From Paenibacillus larvae subsp. larvae (GTDB lineage Bacteria; Bacillota; Bacilli; Paenibacillales; NBRC-103111), in the NCBI RefSeq assembly GCF_002003265.1, contig NZ_CP019687.1, positions 4,159,501 through 4,223,500 of the forward strand: a stretch of 64,000 nucleotides of DNA, given 5' to 3'. Below the pieces are notes generated by a model that searched no databases, was not told the origin of the DNA, and was given only the letters and a program-made list of their open reading frames with translations. Shown here in pieces: positions 9,071 through 18,221 of this stretch. Made by a program: the position numbers and the translations under genes. Position 1 is the first letter of the stretch; every line of letters starts with the position of its first letter.

Positions 9071-10332
9071 TGTTTCACTCCCCAAGCTTCTATGGCTGCT
9101 CTTAATTCCGGATGATTCTCTGCATAGTCAGGAAGAGGAATGTTCCTTGATGCAGCTTCGATGGCCTGGCGGAAAGCACGCCCTCCCGAGGCTGCTCCCA
9201 TAGGGTGCCCATGTACGCCACCTCCTGCATTTACGACTACTTCTTTTCCAAAGTCCCGCATAATAAGAGGAACCAATCCGGGATAAATACCTGCTGAGGG
9301 AACCGGAATACTTGGTTTTAAGGGTAAAAAAGCCCCTTCACTGCTTTGATCCCCTGTATTTCCGCTTATATAATCCTTTCCTTGTCCAGTGGTAAGAGCC
9401 TGTTTGATCGCCATGTTCTCTTCTTTAGGCATCACGACAGAACCGTAGGGAGAAGGGAAAAGGACCAGGTCGGCTCCTGCCAGCCTCATGAGTTTGCCAA
9501 GCAGGACAGGGGCTGCAATTCCATAGGCCTGTGAGGGATACAAAGCTCCGGAAAGAGAAGGGTGCGCCATGAAAGGAACCGGAATATTGGGATCGCGGCT
9601 TAGCTCGTGCAGTACATCAAACCCGTACGCAAGCACGTTGAACAAGAACGCGCCGGCTCCCGCTTCGATAGCTTTATAAGCCTGATCTTTCAAAGAAAAA
9701 GCGGGTCCCGTCAAATTGACCGCATACAGAAGGTGTTGTCCGGTTGTATCTTTGGCACGCTCTGACGCCTCCTTGCAAACTGCGACCCTTTTTTCAATCG
9801 GCGTGAGGGGATTTTCAAACAGGATTTCATCATCCTTAATCAAATCCACTCCGCCTGCTGCCTGTTCATAAAACTGTGTTTGCAGTTCTTTAAGGTCGTA
9901 GCCAATTACAGACTTGAAAATGCTCATCAGCAGGGGGCGGTCATGTACGCCCAGAAGTTCCCGGATGCCTTGAATCCCGAATTTGGGTCCGTCAAAGCCT
10001 TCCATAAAAGTTTCGGAGAAATGCAGGTCTATGAGCTTGATTTTCCCGTCCATAGACAGTTTTCCAAAGACCGTAACCAGGAGAGCCGGAATATCCCCGG
10101 AATAATTGACGTCGGGATAAGCGATTTGAATATCGGCATATCTTCCGCCAGGATTTCCCTCATGGACGTCTACTTGGACCACTTTACCCAGATGTTTGCT
10201 CATCTGCTCTTTTTTGGCCGCGGGTAACTCCGTCCAGCTGCCGACAGTTAGCCCGACAGCAATACCTTGCGCTTTTTTGGCAAAGTCCGTTTTTTCATCA
10301 TAGCAACGATACGTCGCAATACAATAACTCAC
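9067..10332 (-). CDS. mtnW: 2,3-diketo-5-methylthiopentyl-1-phosphate enolase (RuBisCO-like)
   Basis: A 421-residue RuBisCO-like protein that enolises DK-MTP-1-P in methionine salvage. Seen: GLTVGSWTELP near the N-terminus, the metal-binding lysine motif LIKDDEILFENP, and the C-terminal phosphate loop GGGVHGHPMGAASGGRAF. An upstream TTG (10404) would add 24 residues alien to the family; I prefer GTG 10332, which starts MSYCIATYRC like known MtnW and has GGGTGAT upstream. It follows proC after 75 bases. No SAM riboswitch is visible before it, although mtn genes in Bacillus often have one. Confidence 0.88.
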   Translation of the reverse strand: MSYCIATYRCYDEKTDFAKKAQGIAVGLTVGSWTELPAAKKEQMSKHLGKVVQVDVHEGNPGGRYADIQIAYPDVNYSGDIPALLVTVFGKLSMDGKIKLIDLHFSETFMEGFDGPKFGIQGIRELLGVHDRPLLMSIFKSVIGYDLKELQTQFYEQAAGGVDLIKDDEILFENPLTPIEKRVAVCKEASERAKDTTGQHLLYAVNLTGPAFSLKDQAYKAIEAGAGAFLFNVLAYGFDVLHELSRDPNIPVPFMAHPSLSGALYPSQAYGIAAPVLLGKLMRLAGADLVLFPSPYGSVVMPKEENMAIKQALTTGQGKDYISGNTGDQSSEGAFLPLKPSIPVPSAGIYPGLVPLIMRDFGKEVVVNAGGGVHGHPMGAASGGRAFRQAIEAASRNIPLPDYAENHPELRAAIEAWGVKQ

Positions 10333-10407
10333 CTGAAGATCACCCGCTTTTATTATTATTAGAAGCTGCCGGGAAGGGGAGCGATACCAGCGGATTTCAT
10401 CCAAAAA

Positions 10408-11268
10408 TTAACTCAAGGGAGTTTTAGCGATCTGTGCGCCCAGTTCTCTGGCCCTTTCACCGCACCGGTCAACAGCTTTGACAATACTCTCGGAGAATTG
10501 GTAGCGGTCCAGTACGGCAATGGCCGCTTCGGTAGCCCCGTTCGGCGAGGTCACTTTCCTGCGGAGAACGGCCGGGTCCTCCCCTTTTAGTTCTACCATT
10601 TTAGCGGCACCTAAAAAGGTTTGCAGCACCAGCTTTCTGGATTCATCATCTGGTAATCCGCCTTCTATTCCCGCGTTCACCATAGCTTCCATAAAATAGT
10701 ATACATAGGCAGGACCACTTCCGGAAACCCCTGTTATGATTTCCAGCTGATTTTCTTCCACCACCGAAACGATTCCAACCCCTTGAAACATGTCGATAAT
10801 GGCCTCTTTTTGCCCGGAAGTCACTTCCCTGGAGAAGCTCATCCCGGTTACACCAAGTCCGATGGTACAGGAAGTGTTGGGCATTGTACGAATGATAGGG
10901 AGCTTCTGCCCGAACAGTTCCTGCATTTTGTCGATCTGTAATCCGGCAATTACGGATACAATCTGCTGGCCGGGATGAAGCAGTGCCTTCAAGTGGGCAA
11001 ATGACCGTTCTACATCTTTTGGCTTCATGGTAAGCACGACGATATCGGCTTCCTTGACCATCTTATCTTTCTCCGAAGGCTCCGAAGCAGTCCGGACCCC
11101 GTATCGTTCTTGGAGTTCATGAAGTCTTTGCTTATTTTGGTTGTTCATGACGCAGATATGACCCGGTCCGGCTTTCTGTTTTTCGATCAATCCTTGTATG
11201 ATGGCCTCCGCCATCGCTCCGGCTCCTATAAAGGCAATTCTTTTTGAGGCTAATGAACTATTCATCAT
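10408..11268 (-). CDS. proC: Pyrroline-5-carboxylate reductase
   Basis: A 286-residue enzyme for the last step of proline synthesis, reducing pyrroline-5-carboxylate with NAD(P)H. The N-terminal Rossmann motif is IAFIGAGAMAEAIIQGL; the C-terminal dimer domain has the P5CR signature around TGVSGSGPAYVYYFMEAM, then LVLQTFLGAAKMV and the VTSPNGATEAAI segment. GGAGG lies before tandem ATGs at 11268 and 11265; either may be used. Third gene of the proB-proA-proC series. Confidence 0.92.
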   Translation of the reverse strand: MMNSSLASKRIAFIGAGAMAEAIIQGLIEKQKAGPGHICVMNNQNKQRLHELQERYGVRTASEPSEKDKMVKEADIVVLTMKPKDVERSFAHLKALLHPGQQIVSVIAGLQIDKMQELFGQKLPIIRTMPNTSCTIGLGVTGMSFSREVTSGQKEAIIDMFQGVGIVSVVEENQLEIITGVSGSGPAYVYYFMEAMVNAGIEGGLPDDESRKLVLQTFLGAAKMVELKGEDPAVLRRKVTSPNGATEAAIAVLDRYQFSESIVKAVDRCGERARELGAQIAKTPLS

Positions 11269-11326
11269 TTTTCCTCCAGTCTGTTCTTCTAGATGTTATG
11301 ATAAAAACTGAATTTTATTTAAGGAT

Positions 11327-11378
11327 AATCAATTTCATCATGCAACCGGTCGGATGGAAATCTAATTTATGAAATCCT
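11327..11378. repeat. Dispersed AT-rich repeat copy in the proC-proA gap
   Basis: The block holds AATCAATTTCAT at 11327-11338 and CGGATGGAAATCT followed by AATTTATGAAATCC at 11351-11378. The second part matches, with two one-base gaps, the minus strand of 14161-14190 beyond the proline T-box, and the first part shares the 12-mer found at 13831 and 14161. Confidence 0.5.
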
Positions 11379-11407
11379 AGTTTATCCGTTTTGTACCATA
11401 CCTGATA

Positions 11408-12655
11408 CTAGAGTCTGGTCTGTCCGCTTCCGTAAATCCGGTATTTCGTTGAGGTTAAGGCCGGCAGCCCCATAGGTCCTCTTGCATGCAGCTTTTGTGT
11501 ACTGATTCCGATCTCGGCACCGAACCCGAATTCGAAACCGTCAGTGAACCGGGTTGAAGCATTATGATAGACGGCAGCCGCATCCACTTCCTGAAGGAAC
11601 CGTTCCGCATTTTGTTCATCTTCTGTAACAATGCATTCCGAATGCATGGTGCCGTGTTTGCGGATATGTTCAAGCGCCTCATCCAACGAATCCACTACTT
11701 TCACGTTTAAAATATAATCGTTATACTCCGTATCCCAGTCCTGTTCGGTTGCTGCTTTCATGGACGGAACTATTTTACATGCTTTCGGACAGCCTCTCAG
11801 CTCAACATGCTCTTCACTAAACCGGCGGGCGATTTTATCCAGATGTTGACCGGCAAAGTTGTGCTGAATGAGCAGTGTTTCCATGGTATTGCATACTGAT
11901 GTCCGTTGTGCTTTGGCATTTACTGCAATACTTAAAGCCATTTCTTCATTGGCACTTTCATCGATGTAGGTATGGCAGATGCCAGCCCCGGTTTCGATGA
12001 CGGGAACGGTAGCATTTTGCACGACATTGCGGATCAGGGATTGTCCTCCACGCGGAATGAGCACATCGAGCAGGCCGTTAAGTTTTAGCATTTCATCCAC
12101 AGATGAGCGGTTTGCATCCTGAATCAGCTCCAAGGCATCCTTAGGGAGCTCGCTATCCTGTAAAGCCTCATGAAGGACCTCTACAATCTTCGTATTGGAG
12201 GATAGGGCGGAGGAACCGCCGCGAAGCAAGACGGCATTCCCGGTTTTTAAACAAAGCCCGGCGGCGTCTACTGTTACGTTGGGCCTTGCTTCGTAGATCA
12301 TACCCACTACACCGAGAGGGACACGTACTTTTTCCACCAGAAGTCCATTTGGACGGGTAAACTGTTCAAGCTTTTCCCCAACAGGATCAGGAAGCTTGAC
12401 TATTTGTCTGAGTCCAACGGCCATGGCCGAGATGCGGGCCCCGTTCAAGGCAAGGCGGTCCAATAAAGAAGACGTAAGACCGTTTTTCTTACCGCGTTCA
12501 AGATCTTCGGCATTGGCCTCTATGATATCCGCCTTCCGGGCTTCTAACGCATCGGCCATGCGGAGAAGGTCCTCATTTTTTTGCTCTGTTGTCCGGGTAG
12601 CCATAATTACGGATGCTTCTTTAGCCAGTTTTGCTTTTTGTATTACTTCACTCAT
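11408..12655 (-). CDS. proA: Gamma-glutamyl phosphate reductase
   Basis: A 415-residue aldehyde-dehydrogenase-fold enzyme converting gamma-glutamyl phosphate to glutamate-5-semialdehyde with NADPH. Seen: VPLGVVGMIYEARPNVTVDA, GNAVLLRGGSSA, the nucleotide-site stretch LIPRGGQSLI, the catalytic-Cys region AQRTSVCNTMETLL, and the ending LHARGPMGLPALTSTKY. Full length for the family. It lies 21 bases after proB and 139 bases before proC; a copy of a dispersed AT-rich repeat sits in the latter gap. Confidence 0.94.
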   Translation of the reverse strand: MSEVIQKAKLAKEASVIMATRTTEQKNEDLLRMADALEARKADIIEANAEDLERGKKNGLTSSLLDRLALNGARISAMAVGLRQIVKLPDPVGEKLEQFTRPNGLLVEKVRVPLGVVGMIYEARPNVTVDAAGLCLKTGNAVLLRGGSSALSSNTKIVEVLHEALQDSELPKDALELIQDANRSSVDEMLKLNGLLDVLIPRGGQSLIRNVVQNATVPVIETGAGICHTYIDESANEEMALSIAVNAKAQRTSVCNTMETLLIQHNFAGQHLDKIARRFSEEHVELRGCPKACKIVPSMKAATEQDWDTEYNDYILNVKVVDSLDEALEHIRKHGTMHSECIVTEDEQNAERFLQEVDAAAVYHNASTRFTDGFEFGFGAEIGISTQKLHARGPMGLPALTSTKYRIYGSGQTRL

Positions 12656-12676
12656 GTAATCATCTCCTTTATTTAT

Positions 12677-13789
12677 CTATGGATTAGTAAACAGGATGGG
12701 GTCCAGTGTAACCCATTCATCCCTGTGGATGACTTCAATCCGATGTACATCCAGTCTTTTTTGGACTTCATCCGTACTAAGTCCAGCTGCAGCTTGTACT
12801 TCCCATGAAGCATAGTTGGTAACCCCGCGTCCGATGCAGCTGCCTTCCTGATTATAAACTTCTATGACATCTCCGGGGTGGAAATCGCCGCTGGCCTCGG
12901 CCGGGAGCAGACTTTTTCCCCCTTGAACCAGGGCCTGTTCAGCTCCGGCATCTACAATAACACTACCTTGAGGCAGAGAATGAAAACCGACCCACTGTTT
13001 TTTCATTGGGAGGGAATGGCAAGTCGTATTGAAGTAAGTTCCTTTTCCGTTATGTTCGACAGCAAGTACGAGATCTCCACTTTCTTGAACACATCCGACG
13101 AATACGGGAATTCCATTCCGCATCGCGATGCGGGCCGCCTCAAGTTTGGAACGCATTCCTCCCGTACCGACGGCACTGCCGGCGCCTCCGGCAAGTTCCA
13201 GGATTTCCTCATTAATCACCTGGACTTCCTCAATGCGGCGGGCACCAGCATTACGGCGGGGATCCTCCGTATATAATCCGGCGGTGTCTGTGATGATGAT
13301 CAGTTGATTGGCTTTTGTCATGGTGGCTACGAGAGCAGATAAAGTATCATTATCCCCGAATTTCAGTTCATCCACCGATACGGTATCATTCTCATTAATG
13401 ATAGGAATAAACCCTCTGCCGAGGAGTTCATCGATCGTCATTGAGGCATTTTGCATTCTTTTCCGATTTGAAAAATCAGAGCGGGTCAGCAAAATTTGCG
13501 CTGTACTAATGCGGTGCTGAAGAAAAGCATCTTGATAGCACTGCATCAGCAAAGCCTGCCCAACCGATGCTGCCGCCTGCTTCTCGTGCAGATGTTTTGG
13601 TTTTATGGGGAAACCAAGCGTCGTATAGCCGGCAGCTACGGCCCCTGATGTAACCAGCAGTACTTGGAACCCCTGATGGCGCAGCCTCGCCAGCTCAGCA
13701 GCGAAGAACCGGACCCGGTCTCTACATAAACCGCCTTTCTCTGAAGTAAGGGAACTGCTCCCGATTTTTACAACGACTCTTTGCTGCAT
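12677..13789 (-). CDS. proB: Glutamate 5-kinase with PUA domain
   Basis: A 370-residue enzyme phosphorylating the gamma-carboxylate of glutamate, the committed and usually proline-inhibited step. The amino-acid-kinase domain (about 1-255) shows VVKIGSSSLTSEKGG, VLLVTSGAVAAGYTTLG, PIINENDTVSVDELKFGDND and GTGGMRSKLEAARIA. A C-terminal PUA domain (about 275-360) begins near GSVIVDAGAEQAL, so this is the long form. GGAAGTGA precedes ATG 13789. A proline-type T-box leader ends about 80 bases upstream. Confidence 0.94.
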   Translation of the reverse strand: MQQRVVVKIGSSSLTSEKGGLCRDRVRFFAAELARLRHQGFQVLLVTSGAVAAGYTTLGFPIKPKHLHEKQAAASVGQALLMQCYQDAFLQHRISTAQILLTRSDFSNRKRMQNASMTIDELLGRGFIPIINENDTVSVDELKFGDNDTLSALVATMTKANQLIIITDTAGLYTEDPRRNAGARRIEEVQVINEEILELAGGAGSAVGTGGMRSKLEAARIAMRNGIPVFVGCVQESGDLVLAVEHNGKGTYFNTTCHSLPMKKQWVGFHSLPQGSVIVDAGAEQALVQGGKSLLPAEASGDFHPGDVIEVYNQEGSCIGRGVTNYASWEVQAAAGLSTDEVQKRLDVHRIEVIHRDEWVTLDPILFTNP

Positions 13790-13830
13790 GATATTGTCAC
13801 TTCCTTTGATGTCCTTTCCTTAGAGTACTG

Positions 13831-13860
13831 AATCAATTTCATAACTATATGAAATTGATT
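13831..13860. repeat. Perfect palindrome AATCAATTTCATA/TATGAAATTGATT
   Basis: Thirteen-base inverted arms around ACTA, between the T-box terminator and proB. The same 13-mer recurs at 14161-14173 and, minus its last base, at 11327-11338, so it is a local dispersed repeat rather than a simple terminator: the downstream arm is not followed by a T-run on either strand. Confidence 0.7.
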
Positions 13861-13872
13861 CTACTACAAGAA

Positions 13873-14118
13873 TAAAAAAACTTTCGCCCAGACAAAGGAC
13901 GAAAGTTTACTTCCGCGGTACCACCTTTTGTTGATGTACAAGGTTATTCCCCGCGCATCCGGCTTAATCCCTGGATAACAGCAGGGAACTGTTCAACTCT
14001 TCGTTGACCGTTCAGGGGCGGGTTCAAGAATAACTCAAGATAAGCTCTTTCAGCCAGGGAGCTTACTCTCTGCCCATGAGATATATTCTTTACTATTCCC
14101 ATCACTACGTTCGCTTTT
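13873..14118 (-). promoter_or_regulatory. T-box riboswitch (proline, CCC specifier) upstream of proBAC
   Basis: The minus strand carries the T-box core AAGGTGGTACCGCGG (plus 13909-13923 region), followed by a terminator with arms AACTTTCGTCC and GGGCGAAAGTT and a T-run. In stem I, AGTA and GAA (loop-E partners) flank the specifier loop; the triplet after GAA is CCC (14022-14020), a proline codon followed by a purine. Uncharged tRNA-Pro would pair there and stabilise the antiterminator. That fits the proB-proA-proC genes it precedes. Pairing was done by eye; the specifier call is less certain than the T-box itself. Confidence 0.9.
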
Positions 14119-14124
14119 CTTTTT

Positions 14125-14153
14125 AGAATAGCACGCCATTTTCCGAATGTAAA
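14125..14153 (-). promoter_or_regulatory. Sigma-A promoter of the proBAC T-box transcript
   Basis: On the minus strand TTTACA (14153-14148), a 17-base spacer and TATTCT (14130-14125) lie just ahead of the T-box leader and after the mtnE stop. Confidence 0.65.
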
Positions 14154-14160
14154 GCAAACG

Positions 14161-14190
14161 AATCAATTTCATAATTAAGATTTCCATCCG
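14161..14190. repeat. Copy of the AATCAATTTCATA repeat between mtnE and the T-box
   Basis: Begins with AATCAATTTCATA and continues into AATTAAGATTTCCATCCG; the complement of the whole block matches 11351-11378. With the palindrome at 13831-13860 it brackets the T-box regulatory unit. Confidence 0.55.
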
Positions 14191-14210
14191 AAGCGGGTAC
14201 ATGGATTCAA

Positions 14211-15405
14211 TCAGGTGAATAAATTTGAACGCCCGATCCGATGCACCGCTTCCTGCAGACGTTCTTCCGAAGTCAGGAGGCCGACCCGGACATAACCTTC
14301 CCCATGTTGTCCGAATCCGATTCCGGGCGCAGTTACAACATGGGCCTTTTGAAGAAGAAGGTCCGCGAACTCAGCCGAACTGTACGGGGCCGGAACGGGC
14401 AGCCAGGCAAAGAAGGAGCCGGCGGAAGGTACCGCTTTCCAGCCTATCAGCTCCAGCGACCGGAACAGCGTATTTCGCCGTCCTTCATACAATTTCCGGA
14501 GTTCGGTAACGCATTGCTGCGGCCCGGTAAGTGCCTCCGCTGCCGCTTCCTGTACCGCTCCGAACAGGGATACATACAGGTGATCGTGCATCAGATTTAG
14601 GAGGCGGATGATCTCCCGGTTACCGAGGGCAAAACCGACCCTCCATCCTGCCATGCTATAGGTTTTGGAGAGGGTGTAAAACTCTACTCCCACTTCCTTG
14701 GCATATGGTCTCTCCAAAAAGCTTACAGGCTTGAGTCTGTCAAAGCCAATAGCACCATAGGCAAAATCACTGGCGATAGCAATGCCGTTTTCGGCGGCGA
14801 AAGCAATTGCCTTATCATAGAAGTCTGCGGTTGCCACTGCCGCTGTGGGGTTATTGGGATAATTTAAAAACATCAGTTTCGCTTTAGTGACTTCATCGGA
14901 CGGCAGATTTTCGAAAACAGGAAGAAAACCGTTTTCACTTAGAAGCGGCATCATAACCGTTTTCCCTCCCGCCAGACTTACACCGGAAAGGTAATCCGGA
15001 TAACCCGGGTCAGGTACAAGGCAGACATCACCAGGATTGAGCAGGCACTGGCTGATTTCCACGAGTCCTGTTTTTCCGCCGAACAAAATGGCGACTTCGG
15101 TTTCCGGGTCCAGGCTAAACCCGTAGTCTTCCAGATACCTCCGGCAAATTGCCTCCTTCAAAAATGAGTATCCGCTGAATGGAGGATATTTGTGATATAG
15201 GGGGTTTTCGACCGCTTGTTTTAATTTCTTCACTATATGGGAAGGAGTGGGTCTATCGGGATTACCTTGTCCCAAATTAATGATATCGTCCTTTTGCGGT
15301 TTCGGCCGCTGCTTTTTTTACTAGTCCGGCAAAAAATTGTTCAGGCAACTCTGCCATCCGGGAAGCTCCCTGAATGTTTAGGGAATAGATAGAATCTGAT
15401 GTCAT
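14211..15405 (-). pseudogene. mtnE: Methionine-salvage aminotransferase, frameshifted
   Basis: A PLP-dependent class I/II aminotransferase of the MtnE (YkrV) type, converting ketomethylthiobutyrate to methionine. The main frame has LFGGKTGLVEISQCLLNPGD, PDPGYPDYLSGV, FLNYPNNPT and the PLP-lysine segment YTLSKTYSMAGWRVGFAL. The N-terminus lies in another phase: start ATG 15405 after AAAGGAGG, reading MTSDSIYSLNIQGASRM and FFAGLVKK, until a run of seven A (plus 15313-15319). Removing one A joins it cleanly to RPKPQKDDIINLGQGNPD. Read error or slippage in that run is possible; otherwise the gene is dead. It lies next to mtnU and just ahead of the proBAC promoter. Confidence 0.83.
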
Positions 15406-15521
15406 ACATGTTCCTCCTTTCCGTTTTTTTATGTAGAAGATAGAAACAATGTATCATGAAATGAAAATGATGTATACTATATCCTTTTTTGGTACATTGT
15501 TCTATGAACGGTTCCGGCCAA

Positions 15522-15530
15522 TGCTATAAT
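15522..15530 (+). promoter_or_regulatory. Extended -10 promoter element for mtnU
   Basis: TGCTATAAT ends 27 bases before the mtnU ATG. No convincing -35 is present at 17 bases, which suits an extended -10 promoter. Confidence 0.5.
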
Positions 15531-15557
15531 AAAAGAATCAAAGAAAGGGAGAGTGCC

Positions 15558-16403
15558 ATGAATCCAAATGTTCATACAGCGTTAATTCAAATGGATATTC
15601 AAATCGGTGAACCAGACGTGAATTTTGACAGGGTTGTTCAAAAGCTTACTGAAGCGGTAAAGCAGCCGCAAAAACCTGACTTAATTGTGCTGCCCGAAAT
15701 GTGGAATACAGGGTATGCGCTGGAAAGTATTCGTGCACTTGCTGACAAAGGCGGAGTCAGAACAAAGAGCATCCTTGGAGAATTTGCCCGTATGCACAAT
15801 GTTATGATTGTTGGCGGATCGATTGCAGAAAAACGGGGAGAACACGTTTACAATACCATGTTCGTGTTTGACCGGGAAGGACGGGAGATTGGATGTTACC
15901 GCAAGATCCACCTGTTTCGCCTGATGGACGAATACATCTATCTCCAAAGCGGGGATGGACCCGGGAACTTCGAATTGGAAGGTATCCCGTCAGGCGGGAT
16001 GATCTGTTACGACATCCGTTTTCCGGAACTTGCCAGAAGCCATGCTTTGGAAGGAGTTAAGCTGCTGATTATTCCCGCGCAGTGGCCGCATCCTAGGCTC
16101 CACCATTGGAGGACACTTCTTCAGGCGAGAGCCATTGAAAACCAGCTTTATGTACTGGCGTGCAACCGCTGTGGAGCCAGTGGCGATACCAGGTTTTTCG
16201 GCCACTCTATGGTTATTGACCCATGGGGAGAGATCCTTGCTGAAGCAGGAGAGGAAGAGCAGATTCTGTATGCGGGAATGGACCTGCATGAAGTGGATAA
16301 GGTCAGACAGAAAATTCCGGTATTTCGTGACCGTAGGCCTGAATATTATCAGAGATGGTCAGAGGCTGATTCAGAAGACATGGAACAGGGTACTTCAACA
16401 TAG
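15558..16403 (+). CDS. mtnU: Carbon-nitrogen hydrolase, MtnU (YkrU) type amidase
   Basis: A 281-residue nitrilase-superfamily amidase. The Glu-Lys-Cys triad is visible in IVLPEMWNTGY, YRKIHLF and GGMICYDIRFPELAR. ATG 15558 follows AAAGGGAGAG; an upstream in-frame start at 15489 gives an unrelated extension. It is divergent from mtnE, as expected for MtnU, whose likely role is removing the amide from the alpha-keto-acid amide produced when glutamine is the amino donor in the final transamination of methionine salvage (family inference). Its end is followed closely by decayed signalling genes. Confidence 0.85.
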   Translation: MNPNVHTALIQMDIQIGEPDVNFDRVVQKLTEAVKQPQKPDLIVLPEMWNTGYALESIRALADKGGVRTKSILGEFARMHNVMIVGGSIAEKRGEHVYNTMFVFDREGREIGCYRKIHLFRLMDEYIYLQSGDGPGNFELEGIPSGGMICYDIRFPELARSHALEGVKLLIIPAQWPHPRLHHWRTLLQARAIENQLYVLACNRCGASGDTRFFGHSMVIDPWGEILAEAGEEEQILYAGMDLHEVDKVRQKIPVFRDRRPEYYQRWSEADSEDMEQGTST

Positions 16404-16473
16404 CGGCCTCCAATATAACCAGGGCGATTCAGTACAATCCATCAGAAAAAGTATAGATGAAGAGGAGAGCAGT

Positions 16474-16802
16474 ATGGGGATCTTGATTGTAGATGATAAC
16501 CCGGTTAATTTGATCGTGATGAAAAAGATTTTAAAGAACGCGGGATATTGCGAACTGATGAAAGCTACTTCGGCTATAGAGATGTTTTCAGTTTACCCTG
16601 ATGGATATGATGATGCCGGAGATGGATGGAATTCAGGCCACGCGAAAGCTGCATGAAGAAGAGCCTTTTACCGATATACCGGTGATTATAGTTACGGCTA
16701 TGGGAGATTCTATCAAACTGGCGGAAGCCTTGGAAGCGGGGGCCAGCGATTATGTAACCAAACCTATCAATAAAATTGAATTGATAGCCAGAATCAAACC
16801 TT
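16474..16802 (+). pseudogene. Response-regulator receiver relic
   Basis: Begins well (GAGGAGAG then ATG 16474) as MGILIVDDNPVNLIVMKKIL, a receiver start with the acidic pair. After MFSV the coding jumps phase to LMDMMMPEMDGIQATRKLH, skipping the residues that normally lead to the phosphoacceptor strand, so there is a small deletion with frameshift near 16590-16600. It then runs normally through IPVIIVTAMGDSIKLAEALE and [16 protein letters not shown], and stops matching at about 16800 where CheR-like sequence begins in yet another phase. Non-functional as it stands. Confidence 0.7.
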
Positions 16803-17918
16803 CAGAATCAGGTGCACAAGTTGATTTACGATAGTTTAAGACCTTCCGGTTTTTTGATTCTTGGAGATAAAGAATCGATAACTTTCTCACGATATGAGGC
16901 TTATTATGAACAGATTAAGGTTTTACTGGTGGACGATCAACAGGAGAATTTAAATAAGTCTAAAGATATCCCGATTATATTTGTGACGGCTGCATCTCAT
17001 GAAAAAGAACATTTATTTACAACATATTCCCTCAGGGCCATTGATTACATTGTAAAGCCGTTCACCCCCCAAATGCTAAAATCCAAAATAGCCGGTTTTG
17101 TGAACATGTATACGATTCAAAAAAAGCTGCAGCATCAAACGGAAATGCTGGATTTGCGAACCAAGGAGCTGCTCATGGCCAAGGAAGCTGCAGAAGCGGC
17201 CAACCGGGCCAAATCTAACTTCATTGCCGTAATGAGCCATGAGATCCGCACGCCAATGAATGGAGTAATGGCTATGGCGGATCTTCTTCTTGAAACGGAA
17301 CTGACAGAGGAACAAAGAGAATATACCGAGACGATCAGCAAGAGCGGAAATGCACTATTGACAATTATCAACGACATTCTTGATTTTACAAAAATGGAAT
17401 CTTCCAAGATAGAGCTGGAAGAAGAAATTTTTCACCTGGAGCAGTTAATTGGCGAATGTATCGATCTGTTTCTTGTGGAATGCCGCAAGAAGAATCTGGT
17501 CCTGGAACGTAGGATCAACCAAGATATTCCGCAGTATGTAGTTGGAGATGCCACTCGCCTAAGGCAGATTTTAATCAACTTGTTAAGCAATGCCGTTAAG
17601 TTTACCGAGAAAGGCAAAGTATCTCTTGAAGTAAAAAAACGGTCGGAAGAAAAGGATGGAGTGGAACTGGAATTTAAAGTATCGGATACCGGCATCGGAA
17701 TCCCCAAAAATAAGATGGACAGGCTGTTCAAGTCATTTTCCCAGATTGATTTTTCCATGACACGGAAATACGGTGGAACGGGGTTGGGACTTGTCATTTG
17801 CAAAAACCTGATTGAACTTATGTCTGGCACCATTACGGTAACATCGGTTGAGAGGGAAGGGACGTCCTTTATATTTACGATTCGTTTGGCCCCCTTGCAT
17901 AAAGAAAACCTCCCCTGA
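16803..17918 (+). pseudogene. CheR C-terminal remnant fused to truncated hybrid histidine kinase
   Basis: The first 40 residues ([20 protein letters not shown], then GDKESITFS) look like the C-terminus of a CheR-type methyltransferase. The frame passes directly into a receiver start [12 protein letters not shown], then jumps to [19 protein letters not shown] and [10 protein letters not shown], so the middle of the receiver, including its phosphoacceptor Asp, is missing. A kinase core follows intact: H-box [17 protein letters not shown]-box [15 protein letters not shown]1 DTGIGIP and G2 [12 protein letters not shown]. Two deletions have thus welded two genes into one open frame from a possible GTG 16812. 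A truncated kinase could still be made, but normal signalling is unlikely. Confidence 0.7.
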
Positions 17919-17957
17919 ATATTAGACAGAGGAGGTTTATAAACTTTTCCAACAGCA

Positions 17958-18173
17958 TTATAAGGCCAGGATCCGTTCGGCCAGCGTATCCAGATTGGCA
18001 TCGGCTTTTTTATACAGCTCTTTAAACTTCGTATGCAAGGTAAAGAAATTGGAGCCTTTTACATACAGTGAAACTGATGGATTTTGACATACATAATTGT
18101 CCAATTAGCTACTTGCTGGTTCAAAAAAGCAACCGTTTCATTCTTCTGTTGGTTTGGATACCGTTTTAGTCAT
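17958..18173 (-). pseudogene. dps: Dps/ferritin-like protein relic
   Basis: A good ribosome site (AGGAGGATGAGACC) precedes ATG 18173, reading MTKTVSKPTEE and then a stop. In another phase it continues [20 protein letters not shown] and HQFH, and after a second one-base loss (a W codon now CACTGTATG) as [18 protein letters not shown] and [12 protein letters not shown], then a stop. This is the first helix and loop of a Dps-type iron-storage, DNA-protecting mini-ferritin (typical WYVKGPNFF motif). The rest of the gene, roughly half, is gone. It is divergent from the sigB module; dps genes are often in the SigB regulon. Confidence 0.78.
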
Positions 18174-18221
18174 GGTCTCATCCTCCTGTGCTATAAAATG
18201 ATAAACTTGTCTATGCGTAAA

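Noticed and set aside
15406-15557. SAM (S-box) riboswitch expected before mtn genes
   Set aside because: I looked on both strands of the mtnE-mtnU gap and before mtnW and found no S-box core or terminator.
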